From: an uncultured Prevotella sp.
Lineage (GTDB): Bacteria > Bacteroidota > Bacteroidia > Bacteroidales > Bacteroidaceae
Assembly: GCA_900317405.1 (NCBI GenBank)
Contig: ONGP01000017.1
Coordinates: 1 to 64,000, forward strand
Direction of reading: 5' to 3'
Length of the DNA: 64,000 nucleotides
Shown: positions 55,646-64,000 of the stretch, piece after piece
Layout of the letters: each line of letters starts with the position of its first letter
Position numbering within the stretch: the first letter of the stretch is position 1
Translations under genes and position numbers: made by a program
Notes under the pieces: generated by a model
The model's input: the letters and a program-made list of their open reading frames with translations, nothing else
Database searches by the model: none
What the model was told of the DNA's origin: nothing

Positions 55646-57310
55646 ATGTGTGGAATAGTAGGATTATTTCGTGTAAAAGAGCAGTCACAGGCACTGCGAC
55701 AAAAGGCATTGAAGATGAGTCAGAAAATCCGCCATCGCGGACCTGACTGGAGTGGTATCTATTGTGGCGGATCAGCTATCCTGGCCCACGAGCGACTTAG
55801 TATCGTGGATCCAGAATCAGGTGGTCAGCCTCTTTTTTCGCCTGATCGCAAGCAGGTTCTCGCCGTCAATGGCGAGATTTACAACCATCAGGAGATACGC
55901 CGCCGCTATGCCGGTCAGTACGAGTTCCAGACGGGTAGCGACTGTGAGGTTATCCTTGCCTTATATCGTGAAAAAGGCATCGACTTTCTTGAATACTTGA
56001 ACGGTATCTTTGCATTCGCGCTTTACGATGAAGAGCGCGATGAGTTTCTGATTGCACGCGATCCTATCGGAGTAATACCTCTTTATATAGGCTACGACGC
56101 TGACGGAACCGTATATGTAGCCTCTGAGTTAAAGGCTCTTGAGGGTCAGTGCGATCGATTCGAACCTTTCCTGCCTGGTCATTACTATTGGAGTGGTGAT
56201 CCTGGCATGAAACGCTATTACCAGCGTGACTGGATGCAGTATGATGCCGTGAAGGATAATCCTGCATCTGTTGAGGCTATCCACGATGCACTCGAAGCTG
56301 CCGTTAAGCGCCAACTGATGAGCGATGTACCTTATGGAGTGTTGCTATCTGGAGGTCTCGACTCATCTGTTATCTCTGCCATTGCCGAGAAATATAGTGA
56401 GATGCGTATCGAGGATGACTCGAAGACTAAGGCTTACTGGCCACGTCTACACTCGTTTGCAGTAGGACTGAAGGGGGCACCTGATTTGGCTAAGGCAAAA
56501 ATGGTGGCCGATCATATCGGCACTGTTCATCACGAAATCAACTACACCATCCAGGAGGGATTGGATGCTATCCGCGATGTAATCTACTTTATCGAGACCT
56601 ACGATGTAACCACCGTTCGCGCCTCTACACCTATGTATTTGTTGGCTCGTGTCATCAAGTCTATGGGTATTAAGATGGTGCTTAGTGGCGAGGGTGCCGA
56701 CGAGATTTTTGGTGGCTATCTTTACTTCCATAAGGCTCCATCAGCCAAGGACTTCCACGAGGAGACTGTTCGTAAGCTATCTAAGCTCCACCTCTACGAT
56801 TGTCTGCGTGCTAACAAGAGTCTTTCAGCTTGGGGCGTAGAGGGCCGTGTGCCTTTCCTCGACAAGGAGTTCCTCGATGTAGCTATGCGTACCAACCCAG
56901 AGGCCAAGATGTGTCCAGGACAGACTATGGAGAAGAAGATAGTCCGCGAGGCCTTTGCTGATATGTTGCCCGCTGAGGTAGCTTGGCGCCAGAAGGAGCA
57001 GTTCAGTGATGGTGTGGGTTACTCCTGGATCGACACCCTGAAGCAGATAACCTCAGAGGCTGTCAGCGATGAGCAGATGGCCCACGCGGCAGAGCGATTC
57101 CCTATCAACCCACCAAAGAATAAAGAGGAGTACTATTATCGCTCTATCTTCGCAGAACACTTCCCCAGCGACTCAGCCGCTCGCAGTGTCCCCAGCGAAG
57201 CCAGCGTTGCATGTTCCACTGCCATCGCCCTAGAATGGGATGAAGCCTTCAAAAACATGAACGACCCCTCGGGCCGTGCCGTCAAAGGCGTGCACGAGCA
57301 AGCCTATTGA
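55646..57310 (+). CDS. asnB: Asparagine synthase B (glutamine-hydrolysing)
   Basis: The 554-residue enzyme makes asparagine from aspartate, ATP and glutamine. The amidotransferase domain opens MCGIVGLFRV (Cys2 nucleophile) with VNGEIYNH. The synthetase domain has the ATP loop LLSGGLDSSVI and VLSGEGADEIFGGY. It ends DPSGRAVKGVHEQAY, the usual family end. The 3' end overlaps a tandem repeat that re-encodes the last eight residues twice more downstream. It is the last gene of the nitrogen run glnK-amtB-porin-asnB. Confidence 0.97.
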   Translation: MCGIVGLFRVKEQSQALRQKALKMSQKIRHRGPDWSGIYCGGSAILAHERLSIVDPESGGQPLFSPDRKQVLAVNGEIYNHQEIRRRYAGQYEFQTGSDCEVILALYREKGIDFLEYLNGIFAFALYDEERDEFLIARDPIGVIPLYIGYDADGTVYVASELKALEGQCDRFEPFLPGHYYWSGDPGMKRYYQRDWMQYDAVKDNPASVEAIHDALEAAVKRQLMSDVPYGVLLSGGLDSSVISAIAEKYSEMRIEDDSKTKAYWPRLHSFAVGLKGAPDLAKAKMVADHIGTVHHEINYTIQEGLDAIRDVIYFIETYDVTTVRASTPMYLLARVIKSMGIKMVLSGEGADEIFGGYLYFHKAPSAKDFHEETVRKLSKLHLYDCLRANKSLSAWGVEGRVPFLDKEFLDVAMRTNPEAKMCPGQTMEKKIVREAFADMLPAEVAWRQKEQFSDGVGYSWIDTLKQITSEAVSDEQMAHAAERFPINPPKNKEEYYYRSIFAEHFPSDSAARSVPSEASVACSTAIALEWDEAFKNMNDPSGRAVKGVHEQAY

Positions 57311-57409
57311 CGGAGCGACTGTTTGTTGTTCCCAAAGGCGTGCACGAGCAAGCCTATTGACGGAGCGACTGTTTGTCGTTCCAAAAGGCGTGCATGAGCA
57401 GGCGTACTA
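57284..57409 (+). repeat. 50-bp tandem repeat at the 3' end of asnB
   Basis: Copies are 57284-57333, 57334-57383 and a partial third at 57384-57409. Each begins AAAGGCGTGCAYGAGCA and each can encode KGVHEQAY plus a stop. The third differs by synonymous changes and is probably the original gene end, with copies one and two added by duplication. Confidence 0.9.
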
Positions 57410-57433
57410 AAAACTATTTTTTATCATAATTAC

Positions 57434-57479
57434 AAGGTTGTCTTTGTGCTAATTGTTGCGTAAAGACAATCTTTTTTTC
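57434..57479 (+). terminator. Terminator after asnB
   Basis: A 12-bp stem with one G-T pair (57434-57445 with 57462-57473) is followed by a T-run. Confidence 0.8.
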
Positions 57480-57511
57480 TGGAAAAGAGATGATTATTAT
57501 TCTTTTTTTCG

Positions 57512-57520
57512 TATATTTGC
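57512..57520 (+). promoter_or_regulatory. -7 promoter element for the aldo/keto reductase gene
   Basis: TATATTTGC fits TAnnTTTGC and lies inside the frame upstream of ATG 57549, so earlier in-frame starts are unlikely. Confidence 0.65.
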
Positions 57521-57548
57521 ACGCATAACTAACCCAATATTTACAATC

Positions 57549-58904
57549 ATGATTGATAACAACAACAAAAACTTGACTCGCCGCGACTTCCTACGTCGTT
57601 TGGGAATGGGCGCAGGAGCTGCTATGGCTATGAGCGTTATGGAGCCCCTACGCGTGTTGGCTCAGGACAAAAAACAATCTATTACCCCTAATCGTATGAC
57701 ATATCGTGTTCAACATGGTTCTGGCGAACAGATATCCTTGTTAGGCTTTGGTATGATGCGCTTACCTAATAATCAGGAAGAGGTAAACCAACTGGTTGAT
57801 TACGCCATCGAGCACGGCGTAAACTATTTCGATACCGCCCCAATGTATATGGGTGGGCAGTCGGAGGTGCTTACTGGCAACGCCCTTAGTCGTCATCCAC
57901 GCAACAAGTACTATGTGGCCACAAAGATGTCGAACCAGCGAAATAACCTTTGGAGTTTTGAAGAGTCGAAGAAGATGTACGAGCAGTCGTTCAAGCGTCT
58001 CAAGGTGGATTATATCGACTACTACTTGCTTCATAGTATCGGTGGTGGCGGTATGGAGACTCTCAATGGCCGATTCTTCGATAACCATTTGCTAGAATTC
58101 CTACTGAAAGAGCGTGAGGCTGGTCGCATTCGTCATCTTGGCTTCTCCTATCATGGCGATGTACGTCCGTTCGACTACCTGCTCGATCATCAAGAAGAGT
58201 ATCATTGGGATTTCGTACAGATTCAGATGAACTTCCTCGACTGGCGTCACGCTTCGATGGGTAACGGCTGGAGAAAGGATGCCGATGCCGAATACCTATA
58301 TAATAAATGTGAGAAAACAGGTGTACAATGCGTCATCATGGAGCCTCTTCGTGGTGGGGCCTTTGGCAAGATGGCAAAGGAACTTACTGATCAACTTAAG
58401 GCTGTGCGTCCTAACGACAGCACAGCCCGTTGGGCCTTCCGTTGGGTGGGTTCTCATCCCAACATCCTTACTACCTTGAGTGGTATGAACCAAATGGCGC
58501 ACATAAAAGAGAACGTAGAGACCTTCTCGCCACTAGAGAATTGTACAGATGCAGAAAACACGCTGTTGGCCGAGATTGCTGACCAGATGGCTGGTTTCCC
58601 CACCATCCCTTGTACCACCTGTGCCTATTGCATGCCCTGTCCCTATGGCGTAGATATACCAGGCAACTTTGCTTATTACAACGAGGCTGTAAACAGTCAT
58701 ATCCTGCCCCTTCCTGACAAACAAGCTGCCGATTACGCCACCAAGAAGCAACAATTTGCTGAAGGACTTCGCAAAGCTCTCCCCAATGTAGAATCGTGGG
58801 CCCGTAGCTGTGCCGATTGCGAGGAGTGCCTCTCTAAATGCCCTCAGCAAATCCGCATCCCCAACCAAATGGCCCGCATAGTAGAGCTGCTTAGAAATAG
58901 ATAA
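57549..58904 (+). CDS. Aldo/keto reductase with Tat signal and C-terminal 4Fe-4S clusters
   Basis: From ATG 57549 the 451-residue protein starts with a twin-arginine signal (NLTRRDFLRRLGMGAGAAMA). It has the AKR barrel (LGFGMMRLP, NYFDTAPMYMGG, YIDYYLLH, IRHLGFSYHG). It ends with two ferredoxin-type cysteine clusters (CTTCAYCMPCPYGVDIP and CADCEECLSKCP). This layout belongs to predicted periplasmic oxidoreductases common in Bacteroidales; the substrate is unknown. The more upstream start at 57453 is excluded by the promoter box and by the Tat signal position. Confidence 0.9.
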   Translation: MIDNNNKNLTRRDFLRRLGMGAGAAMAMSVMEPLRVLAQDKKQSITPNRMTYRVQHGSGEQISLLGFGMMRLPNNQEEVNQLVDYAIEHGVNYFDTAPMYMGGQSEVLTGNALSRHPRNKYYVATKMSNQRNNLWSFEESKKMYEQSFKRLKVDYIDYYLLHSIGGGGMETLNGRFFDNHLLEFLLKEREAGRIRHLGFSYHGDVRPFDYLLDHQEEYHWDFVQIQMNFLDWRHASMGNGWRKDADAEYLYNKCEKTGVQCVIMEPLRGGAFGKMAKELTDQLKAVRPNDSTARWAFRWVGSHPNILTTLSGMNQMAHIKENVETFSPLENCTDAENTLLAEIADQMAGFPTIPCTTCAYCMPCPYGVDIPGNFAYYNEAVNSHILPLPDKQAADYATKKQQFAEGLRKALPNVESWARSCADCEECLSKCPQQIRIPNQMARIVELLRNR

Positions 58905-58905
58905 T

Positions 58906-58943
58906 AAAAAAGGTGCTTCAGCTGTTTAGCAAAGCACCTTTTT
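58906..58943. terminator. Bidirectional terminator between AKR and GH3 genes
   Basis: A perfect 12-bp stem (58906-58917 with 58932-58943, AAAAAGGTGCTT) has A- and T-runs on either side. Confidence 0.9.
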
Positions 58944-58955
58944 CTTTGGTTTATC

Positions 58956-61427
58956 TTAGATATTTGGTTCGTCCCAAATCTTTGTCTGTGTGCAGGCTGT
59001 GCCAACTGTCTGGTTGCCTATCTTAAGGATGAAGTCGCCTTCCTCCAGAGTCCATTTGCCATCTGCACCAACAAAGGCCAGATTCTTAGCGGGCAACTTG
59101 AAGGTAACGGTCTTTACCTCGCCTGGCTGCAACTCAATCTTAGTGAAGTCGCGCAGACGCTTATTGTCTGGTACAATAGAAGCGATAAGGTCGCTGCTGT
59201 AAAGCAGTACAGCCTCTTTACCGGCCTTAGCGCCAGTGTTCTTTACGTCTACACTTACTGTCAGCACGTCATCGGCAGTAAACTTGCTCTTGTCTACCTT
59301 CAGGTTAGAGTACTCGTAGGTGGTGTAACTGATACCATAGCCGAAAGGCCACTGGAGCGATACCTTTGCATCGTAGTTGTAAGCACCAGCCATTGTACCA
59401 ACCTCTTCTGATACCTTATAATCATAGGTGTTCAGCGAGTTAATCTCACGAGGATAGGTGTAAGGCATCTTTGCCGAGAAGTTTGCATCGCCAGCAAGCA
59501 GGTTGGCAAGTGCGTCGCCACCATAGTTACCAGGAATTAGGATGTCAACCACAGCCTTAGCCAATGGCTCGATATCTGCAATCAGACGAGGACGGCCCTC
59601 GTTCAACACCATCACGATAGGCTTACCAGTTTTAGCGAGTGCCTTAACCAAATTGCGCTGATTCTCTGAGAGCCAAAGGTCGTTCAAGTTTCCTGGAGTC
59701 TCTGTATATGAGTTCTCGCCGATACAAGCGATGATGACATCGGCATTGGCAGCAGCGGCTACAGCCTTGTCTATCTGGGGCTCGTTCTCATCGTAGTAAG
59801 CACCATTCTCATTATAGGTCACACCCTGCTCCAGAATGATGTTTTCCTTACCATACTTATTGCAAAGAGCCTCGTAGATAGTATTGTACTTCTCTGAGAG
59901 ATCCTCAGCTTTTGAACCCTGCCAAGTGTAGCTCCAACCACCATGCAGACAGCGCATCTGGTTGGCGTTAGGACCTGTAAGCAGAATCTTCTTGCCCTTG
60001 GCCAATGGTAGGATATTACCCTCGTTCTTCAGCAGCACCTCACTCTCTTCTGCAGCCTTCAGCGAAGCCTGGGCAAACTCATCGCAACCGAACTTCTCAA
60101 ATCCCTTGCCACCAGTATTTGGCTTATCAAACAGGCCCAGGCGATACTTGGCACGCAGGATACGGCGAACGGCATCGTCGATACGACTCATCTTAACCTT
60201 GCCCTCCTGCACCAGTTCCTTCAGCAGTATGCAGAACTCTACGCTATAGGGGTCCATCGACATATCGATACCTGCATTGATAGCGATACGGATTGCATCT
60301 TTCTTGTCCTTAGCCACATGCTCACGTGAGAAGAGGTTGTTGATGTCGGCCCAGTCTGTAACCAGGAATCCATCCCACTGCAGGTCTTCCTTAAGCCACT
60401 TGGTCAGATACTCGTAGCTGGCATGTACAGGCACACCATTTACTGATGCCGAGTTGACCATCATGGTGAGTGTACCTGCCAAAGCAGCTGCCTTGAATGG
60501 CTCGAAGTACTTCTCGCGAATCATCTGTGGCGATAGGTAGGCTGGTGTACGATCCTTACCTGTCCAAGGACCACCATATGCAAAGTAGTGTTTGGTGCTG
60601 GTACCCACGTGATACTGGTCGATGTGGTTATTGTCATCGCCTTGATAACCCTTAATCTCTGCCACTACCATCTTTGAGTTTACGATAGCATCCTCGCCAA
60701 AGCTCTCATATACACGAGGCCAGCGTGGGTCGCGACTCAGGTCGACAACTGGATTGTATACCCAAGGACAGTTGGCTGCACGACTCTCGTAGGCTGTAAT
60801 CTCTGCACCTCTGCGAGCCAACTCTGTATTGAACGATGCACCCAGATTGATGGGCTGTGGGAATAGTGTTCCGCCCTGAACATAGGTTACACCATGGTTG
60901 TGGTCCAAACCATAGATATCAGGTATGCCCAGATATTTCATCGACTTCTTCTGGATAAGCTTAATCCACTCTTGCCATTGGGCAACTGTTGGAGCTTTTG
61001 TGCCAGGGGCATTCAGGATAGATCCCACCTTCCACTTAGAGATAAGTGTATCAAGCATCTCCTCGTTCAACTTCCACACGCGCTTGGTATCACCCTGATA
61101 GATGTCAACAGGAAAACTACCTAGTCTGTCGATAATCTGCTGATCAGTCATCTTAAGCAGATCCTTGATTTCTGCCTCTGATCTGCCGTACTGTTGCATC
61201 ACAGAGCGAACTTTTTCGCGATCTACCTTTGCATTCTCTACGGTCATCTTACCAATGATGTCGAGATTCAACTCCAACATCTGACCAATCTTCTCGTCAA
61301 GAGTCATTTTGGCCAAGGTTTTCTCAACCCTTGCCTCCAGCGCTGCATCGCGGGGAATAGCAGGTTTCTGTGCTTGCACGATGATTGCACTGCAAATCAT
61401 CGCAATCGATAAAATTGTTTTCTTCAT
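58956..61427 (-). CDS. bglX: Glycoside hydrolase family 3 beta-glucosidase
   Basis: The protein has a signal peptide ([20 protein letters not shown]) and the GH3 N-terminal barrel with [25 protein letters not shown] and the nucleophile Asp in [12 protein letters not shown] near residue 355. A C-terminal alpha/beta sandwich follows, then a fibronectin III-like domain ([20 protein letters not shown]). It likely cleaves beta-glucosides or xylosides in the periplasm. The frame is open to 61565, but ATG 61427 gives a clean signal peptide (823 residues) and follows a TATCTTTG-type box at 61456-61464. Confidence 0.95.
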   Translation of the reverse strand: MKKTILSIAMICSAIIVQAQKPAIPRDAALEARVEKTLAKMTLDEKIGQMLELNLDIIGKMTVENAKVDREKVRSVMQQYGRSEAEIKDLLKMTDQQIIDRLGSFPVDIYQGDTKRVWKLNEEMLDTLISKWKVGSILNAPGTKAPTVAQWQEWIKLIQKKSMKYLGIPDIYGLDHNHGVTYVQGGTLFPQPINLGASFNTELARRGAEITAYESRAANCPWVYNPVVDLSRDPRWPRVYESFGEDAIVNSKMVVAEIKGYQGDDNNHIDQYHVGTSTKHYFAYGGPWTGKDRTPAYLSPQMIREKYFEPFKAAALAGTLTMMVNSASVNGVPVHASYEYLTKWLKEDLQWDGFLVTDWADINNLFSREHVAKDKKDAIRIAINAGIDMSMDPYSVEFCILLKELVQEGKVKMSRIDDAVRRILRAKYRLGLFDKPNTGGKGFEKFGCDEFAQASLKAAEESEVLLKNEGNILPLAKGKKILLTGPNANQMRCLHGGWSYTWQGSKAEDLSEKYNTIYEALCNKYGKENIILEQGVTYNENGAYYDENEPQIDKAVAAAANADVIIACIGENSYTETPGNLNDLWLSENQRNLVKALAKTGKPIVMVLNEGRPRLIADIEPLAKAVVDILIPGNYGGDALANLLAGDANFSAKMPYTYPREINSLNTYDYKVSEEVGTMAGAYNYDAKVSLQWPFGYGISYTTYEYSNLKVDKSKFTADDVLTVSVDVKNTGAKAGKEAVLLYSSDLIASIVPDNKRLRDFTKIELQPGEVKTVTFKLPAKNLAFVGADGKWTLEEGDFILKIGNQTVGTACTQTKIWDEPNI

Positions 61428-61507
61428 AAATGTGTTGAGTAAAATAAATTTGGGTACAAAGATAATGATTATTCTGTAATAATAGGTGTTTTTAAAGTTT
61501 TTTTTCA

Positions 61508-61516
61508 TACCTTTGC
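61508..61516 (+). promoter_or_regulatory. -7 promoter element for the AlkD-like gene
   Basis: TACCTTTGC is a perfect -7 box, 26 bases before the ATG at 61543. Confidence 0.7.
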
Positions 61517-61542
61517 CAGCAAATTTCAAGTAAGACCTAAAT

Positions 61543-62313
61543 ATGTCAATTATGCTTACGGCCATTGAGGTAATCGATTACATGGAATCGCTGCGCAACG
61601 AGACCCAGCGGAAAGTGCTGATGGGCTTTTTCAAAACAGGCCCAGGCGAGTATGGTGAGGGCGATGAGTTTCTGGGGTTGAAGGTGCCGCAGACGCGCGA
61701 GGTGGTAAAGGAGGTTTGGAAAGATATGCCGCTGAGTGAAATTACTAAGCTGTTGACTAACCGCTGGCATGAGGTACGACTTTGTGGTTTCTTGATACTT
61801 GTGGCGAAGTTTGAGAAGATGGCTACAAAGCGATTGGAAAATGGTGACGCTGCGATTAGCGGTCGTGATGAAATCCTGCAGATGTATTTACAATATGCTG
61901 AACAAGCCAACAACTGGGATCTTGTAGATCTTTCTGCGCCTAAGATTCTAGGCCATTGGCTCATGCTACCCTCTTATCTGGGCGATAGGGATTATAAGTT
62001 AAAGATTCTCGATGAAATGGCGCAGAGTCCTTGTCTATGGCGTCAGCGCATGAGTATCGTTTGCACATGGAAGACCTCCCAAATGGGTGACCCGTCATGG
62101 TGCCTGCGTTATGCCGAGATACATCTGCACCACCCGCACGATCTGATGCACAAAGCTGTAGGTTGGATGCTCCGCGAGATGGGGAAACGTGTATCGATGG
62201 ACCTGCTCCGCGACTTTCTCCGCCAGCACGCTCACGAAATGCCTCGCACCGCTTTGCGTTATGCCATCGAAAAGATGTCTGATTCTGAACGAAAAGAATG
62301 GTTATGTTATTAA
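61543..62313 (+). CDS. DNA alkylation repair protein (AlkD-like)
   Basis: The 256-residue all-helical HEAT-repeat protein has the AlkD features GVKVPQTR-like ([15 protein letters not shown]), [15 protein letters not shown] and [16 protein letters not shown]. AlkD glycosylases excise bulky or cationic alkylated bases without base flipping. Met4 (ATG 61552) is an alternative start. Two genes further on, an MGMT-like protein also deals with alkyl damage. Confidence 0.88.
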   Translation: MSIMLTAIEVIDYMESLRNETQRKVLMGFFKTGPGEYGEGDEFLGLKVPQTREVVKEVWKDMPLSEITKLLTNRWHEVRLCGFLILVAKFEKMATKRLENGDAAISGRDEILQMYLQYAEQANNWDLVDLSAPKILGHWLMLPSYLGDRDYKLKILDEMAQSPCLWRQRMSIVCTWKTSQMGDPSWCLRYAEIHLHHPHDLMHKAVGWMLREMGKRVSMDLLRDFLRQHAHEMPRTALRYAIEKMSDSERKEWLCY

Positions 62314-62322
62314 AAAACTGAT

Positions 62323-63780
62323 ATGAATAAAAAGAGTCTCTTTGTCCTGTTTTTCTGCCTTATCACAGGGATGGGATGGGCTGCTAACGACAACCTGAAA
62401 CCACGACTGGTGGTATGTACTGACATTGCTCCTGCCGATGTGGAGCCTGATGATATGGAGTCGATGGTGAGGCTGATGGCCTATGCCGATTGTTTTGAGA
62501 TCGAAGCGCTCATCACGAGTGTTGGCTGGAACTGCGATCCATACCCGTTGGAGTGGCAGCAATATCTGTTTCGCGTGATTACTGCCTATGCCAAAGACGT
62601 GCCTAACCTCATGCGACGCTCTGGTCAGAAGAAGCACCACTCACTAAAGAAAGAGAACGGCCAGCAGGAACTTGGCTACTGGCCGAGTGCGGAGTACATC
62701 ACAAGCCGAGCCGTTATGGGTAGCATGTATGGCGGCATAAGATCCATAGGCGAGCGTAATGACTCGCCTGGTAGCGAGTTGCTTATCCGACTGGCTGATG
62801 AGGACGACCCACGTCCGATATACGTTGCAGCATGGGGTGGAGCTAATACTTTGGCTCAGGCCATTTGGCGAGTAAAGCAATCTCGTTCGGCCGATGAATT
62901 GGCGAAATTTGTCCGCAAGTTCCGTCTTTTCACCATCACCGATCAGGACATGAAGTATGATATGCGTATGAACCGTGCCTATAGTTCGCACATGTGGCTT
63001 CGAAAGGAGTTTAAGAACGACCTGCAGTTTATTTGGGACGAGGGAGCCTGGCAAGAGCAGTGCGAGTTGGGCAAGCGTCACTGGCAGAAGCATCAGCAGC
63101 ACATCCAAGGCCATGGTGCGCTTGGTGGTGAATACCCTAATTACAAATGGGGCGTTGAGGGCGATACACCAAGTTTTCTCTACGTGATGCCCAACGGACT
63201 GAACGATCCAGAAGACCCGCATCAATGCAGTTGGGCAGGCTATCACGAGCGTGGTATCTGTGCCGACTCTCTCACCACCGCCTGGACTTCATGGAAGGAA
63301 CCTGTGCGTAGCATCTCAGTGGGCTATAAACAGCGATTCTATCCAGATGAGCTTAACGATTTCTGTGCTCGTATGCAGTGGGCCGCTGAAGGCCGAGGCA
63401 ATCTTAATCCTTATATTGTATTAACTCCGCAGGTGAAATTCGTTTCCCCACTTACCCTTAAAGGAGCCTCGATGGCAGTGTCTAACGACACGATTACCAT
63501 AACCTGCCCACCTAATGTCGGAAAAGATGATGTCTTTGCCATTCGTATGGACGCTTCGAGATCTTTCGACCCTGATGGTGACGGCCTAAGTTTCATTTGG
63601 TGGCAACAGCCTGAGATTGGTAACACTCGCATCGCTATCGAGGCCGCAGACCAGTCCATCACCACCATCCGCATTCCTGCTAAAGTCACTGGTGACACCA
63701 TCCATCTCATATGTGAGGTTCACGACAATGGTCCTTTCCATCTCGTGTCCTATCGTCGCATCATTATCACCATCAAATAA
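62323..63780 (+). CDS. DUF1593 nucleoside hydrolase-like secreted protein
   Basis: The 485-residue protein has a signal peptide (ending near GWAAN). A nucleoside hydrolase-like domain begins PRLVVCTDIAPADVEPDDMESMVR, with acidic residues at the site of the calcium-binding Asp cluster. A C-terminal Ig-like domain from about residue 375 (VFAIRMDASRSFDPDGDGLSFIWW) follows. This matches DUF1593/Sde0182-type proteins, some of which bind cellulose or other glycans. It lies 9 bases after the AlkD-like gene and 1 base before an MGMT-like gene. Confidence 0.85.
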   Translation: MNKKSLFVLFFCLITGMGWAANDNLKPRLVVCTDIAPADVEPDDMESMVRLMAYADCFEIEALITSVGWNCDPYPLEWQQYLFRVITAYAKDVPNLMRRSGQKKHHSLKKENGQQELGYWPSAEYITSRAVMGSMYGGIRSIGERNDSPGSELLIRLADEDDPRPIYVAAWGGANTLAQAIWRVKQSRSADELAKFVRKFRLFTITDQDMKYDMRMNRAYSSHMWLRKEFKNDLQFIWDEGAWQEQCELGKRHWQKHQQHIQGHGALGGEYPNYKWGVEGDTPSFLYVMPNGLNDPEDPHQCSWAGYHERGICADSLTTAWTSWKEPVRSISVGYKQRFYPDELNDFCARMQWAAEGRGNLNPYIVLTPQVKFVSPLTLKGASMAVSNDTITITCPPNVGKDDVFAIRMDASRSFDPDGDGLSFIWWQQPEIGNTRIAIEAADQSITTIRIPAKVTGDTIHLICEVHDNGPFHLVSYRRIIITIK

Positions 63781-63781
63781 G

Positions 63782-64000
63782 ATGAACGACTTTCCTGATA
63801 GAATGACGCCTGAGCAGGCACGAACGTTTTGCAATGATGTGCTGAACATTGTTAGCCAAATACCTAGTGGCCGAGTAACTACCTACGGACATATCGCTGC
63901 TTTAGCGGGTTGGCCCAGTCATTCGCGGATGGTTGGTCGTACACTTCGTTATACCCCTGGTGCAGAACTTCTTCCCTGTCATCGTGTCGTTAATAACGTG
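63782..64000 (+). CDS. MGMT family DNA methyltransferase-like protein (3' end cut by window)
   Basis: Seventy-three residues are visible from ATG 63782: VSQIPSGRVTTYGHIAALAGWP, the arginine-finger region SRMVGRTLR, and the active-site motif PCHRVV with its Cys. Cys in PCHR suggests an active alkyl acceptor rather than an alkyltransferase-like protein with Trp. Short YbaZ/ATL-type and full MGMT proteins both start this way; the missing C-terminus decides. The one-base gap to DUF1593 indicates one transcript. Confidence 0.88.
   Translation, partial: MNDFPDRMTPEQARTFCNDVLNIVSQIPSGRVTTYGHIAALAGWPSHSRMVGRTLRYTPGAELLPCHRVVNNV

Noticed and set aside
1-64000. CRISPR arrays, tRNA or rRNA genes, insertion sequences, prophage
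   Set aside because: No regularly spaced repeats, transposase, integrase or phage genes and no recognisable tRNA or rRNA sequence were seen in any gap.

Overview
The window comes from a Bacteroidetes chromosome, most likely Prevotella or a close relative. Evidence for this is the recurrent Bacteroidales -7 promoter element TAnnTTTGC (often exactly TACCTTTGC) in intergenic regions, type IX secretion style C-termini, a type III glutamine synthetase, a PorZ-like propeller protein, and the general gene content. The genus is inferred; no rRNA or tRNA gene was seen. About 47 protein-coding genes fill the window. Two are cut by the window ends (a fucose isomerase-like gene on the left, an MGMT-family gene on the right).

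Layout. 1-11.4 kb: sugar isomerase, DUF3667 membrane protein, leuS, an in-frame YitT-RdgB fusion, then an AT-rich block with a PorZ-like protein, a CotH-like protein and an acyltransferase, then nadA. 12.3-12.7 kb: an AT-rich gap with clustered DnaA boxes, a candidate replication origin. 12.7-15.4 kb: TrmH-type methyltransferase and a three-gene ECF sigma cluster whose sigma factor carries its own membrane segment. 15.5-25.2 kb: an operon led by metG that continues into surface-glycan genes: a fused nucleotidyltransferase/aminotransferase-fold enzyme, an ornithine cyclodeaminase-family protein, a CDP-glycerol glycerophosphotransferase-like protein, a flippase, an acyltransferase and a glycosyltransferase. 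25.2-33.0 kb, opposite strand: a tightly overlapping operon yicC-gmk-nadD-phosphoethanolamine transferase-two acyltransferases-HAD phosphatase-DUF6080. 33.2-37.4 kb: M13 peptidase, an output-less Cache sensor and an Ntn amidase. 37.4-38.8 kb: a gap with long inverted repeats and a frameshifted, isolated FecCD permease.

38.9-57.3 kb is a nitrogen and glutamine island: glnN (GSIII), dapF, gltD, gltB, pyrG, a PurF-type amidotransferase, dapL, glnK, amtB, an outer-membrane protein and asnB. Three minus-strand promoters here (glnN, gltB, dapL) share the same architecture: a 13-bp TTACA-N3-TGTAA-like palindrome directly abutting the -7 box, a conserved ATCTWCTTTTT block about 50 bp away, and two more palindromes at 70-71 and 102-103 bp. 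The two distal palindromes have a constant 32-bp centre spacing. The glnK-amtB promoter has the same abutting palindrome and shares the outer site of the divergent dapL promoter. I read this as a nitrogen-assimilation regulon with an unidentified regulator, and it is the most interesting observation in the window. In the same island gltB is split by a small deletion and carries a 24-bp tandem duplication, and gltD has an N-terminal deletion/frameshift. These are either genuine gene decay or assembly error.

57.4-64 kb: a Tat-exported aldo/keto reductase with ferredoxin-type clusters, a GH3 beta-glucosidase, then an AlkD-like, a DUF1593 and an MGMT-like gene in close succession.
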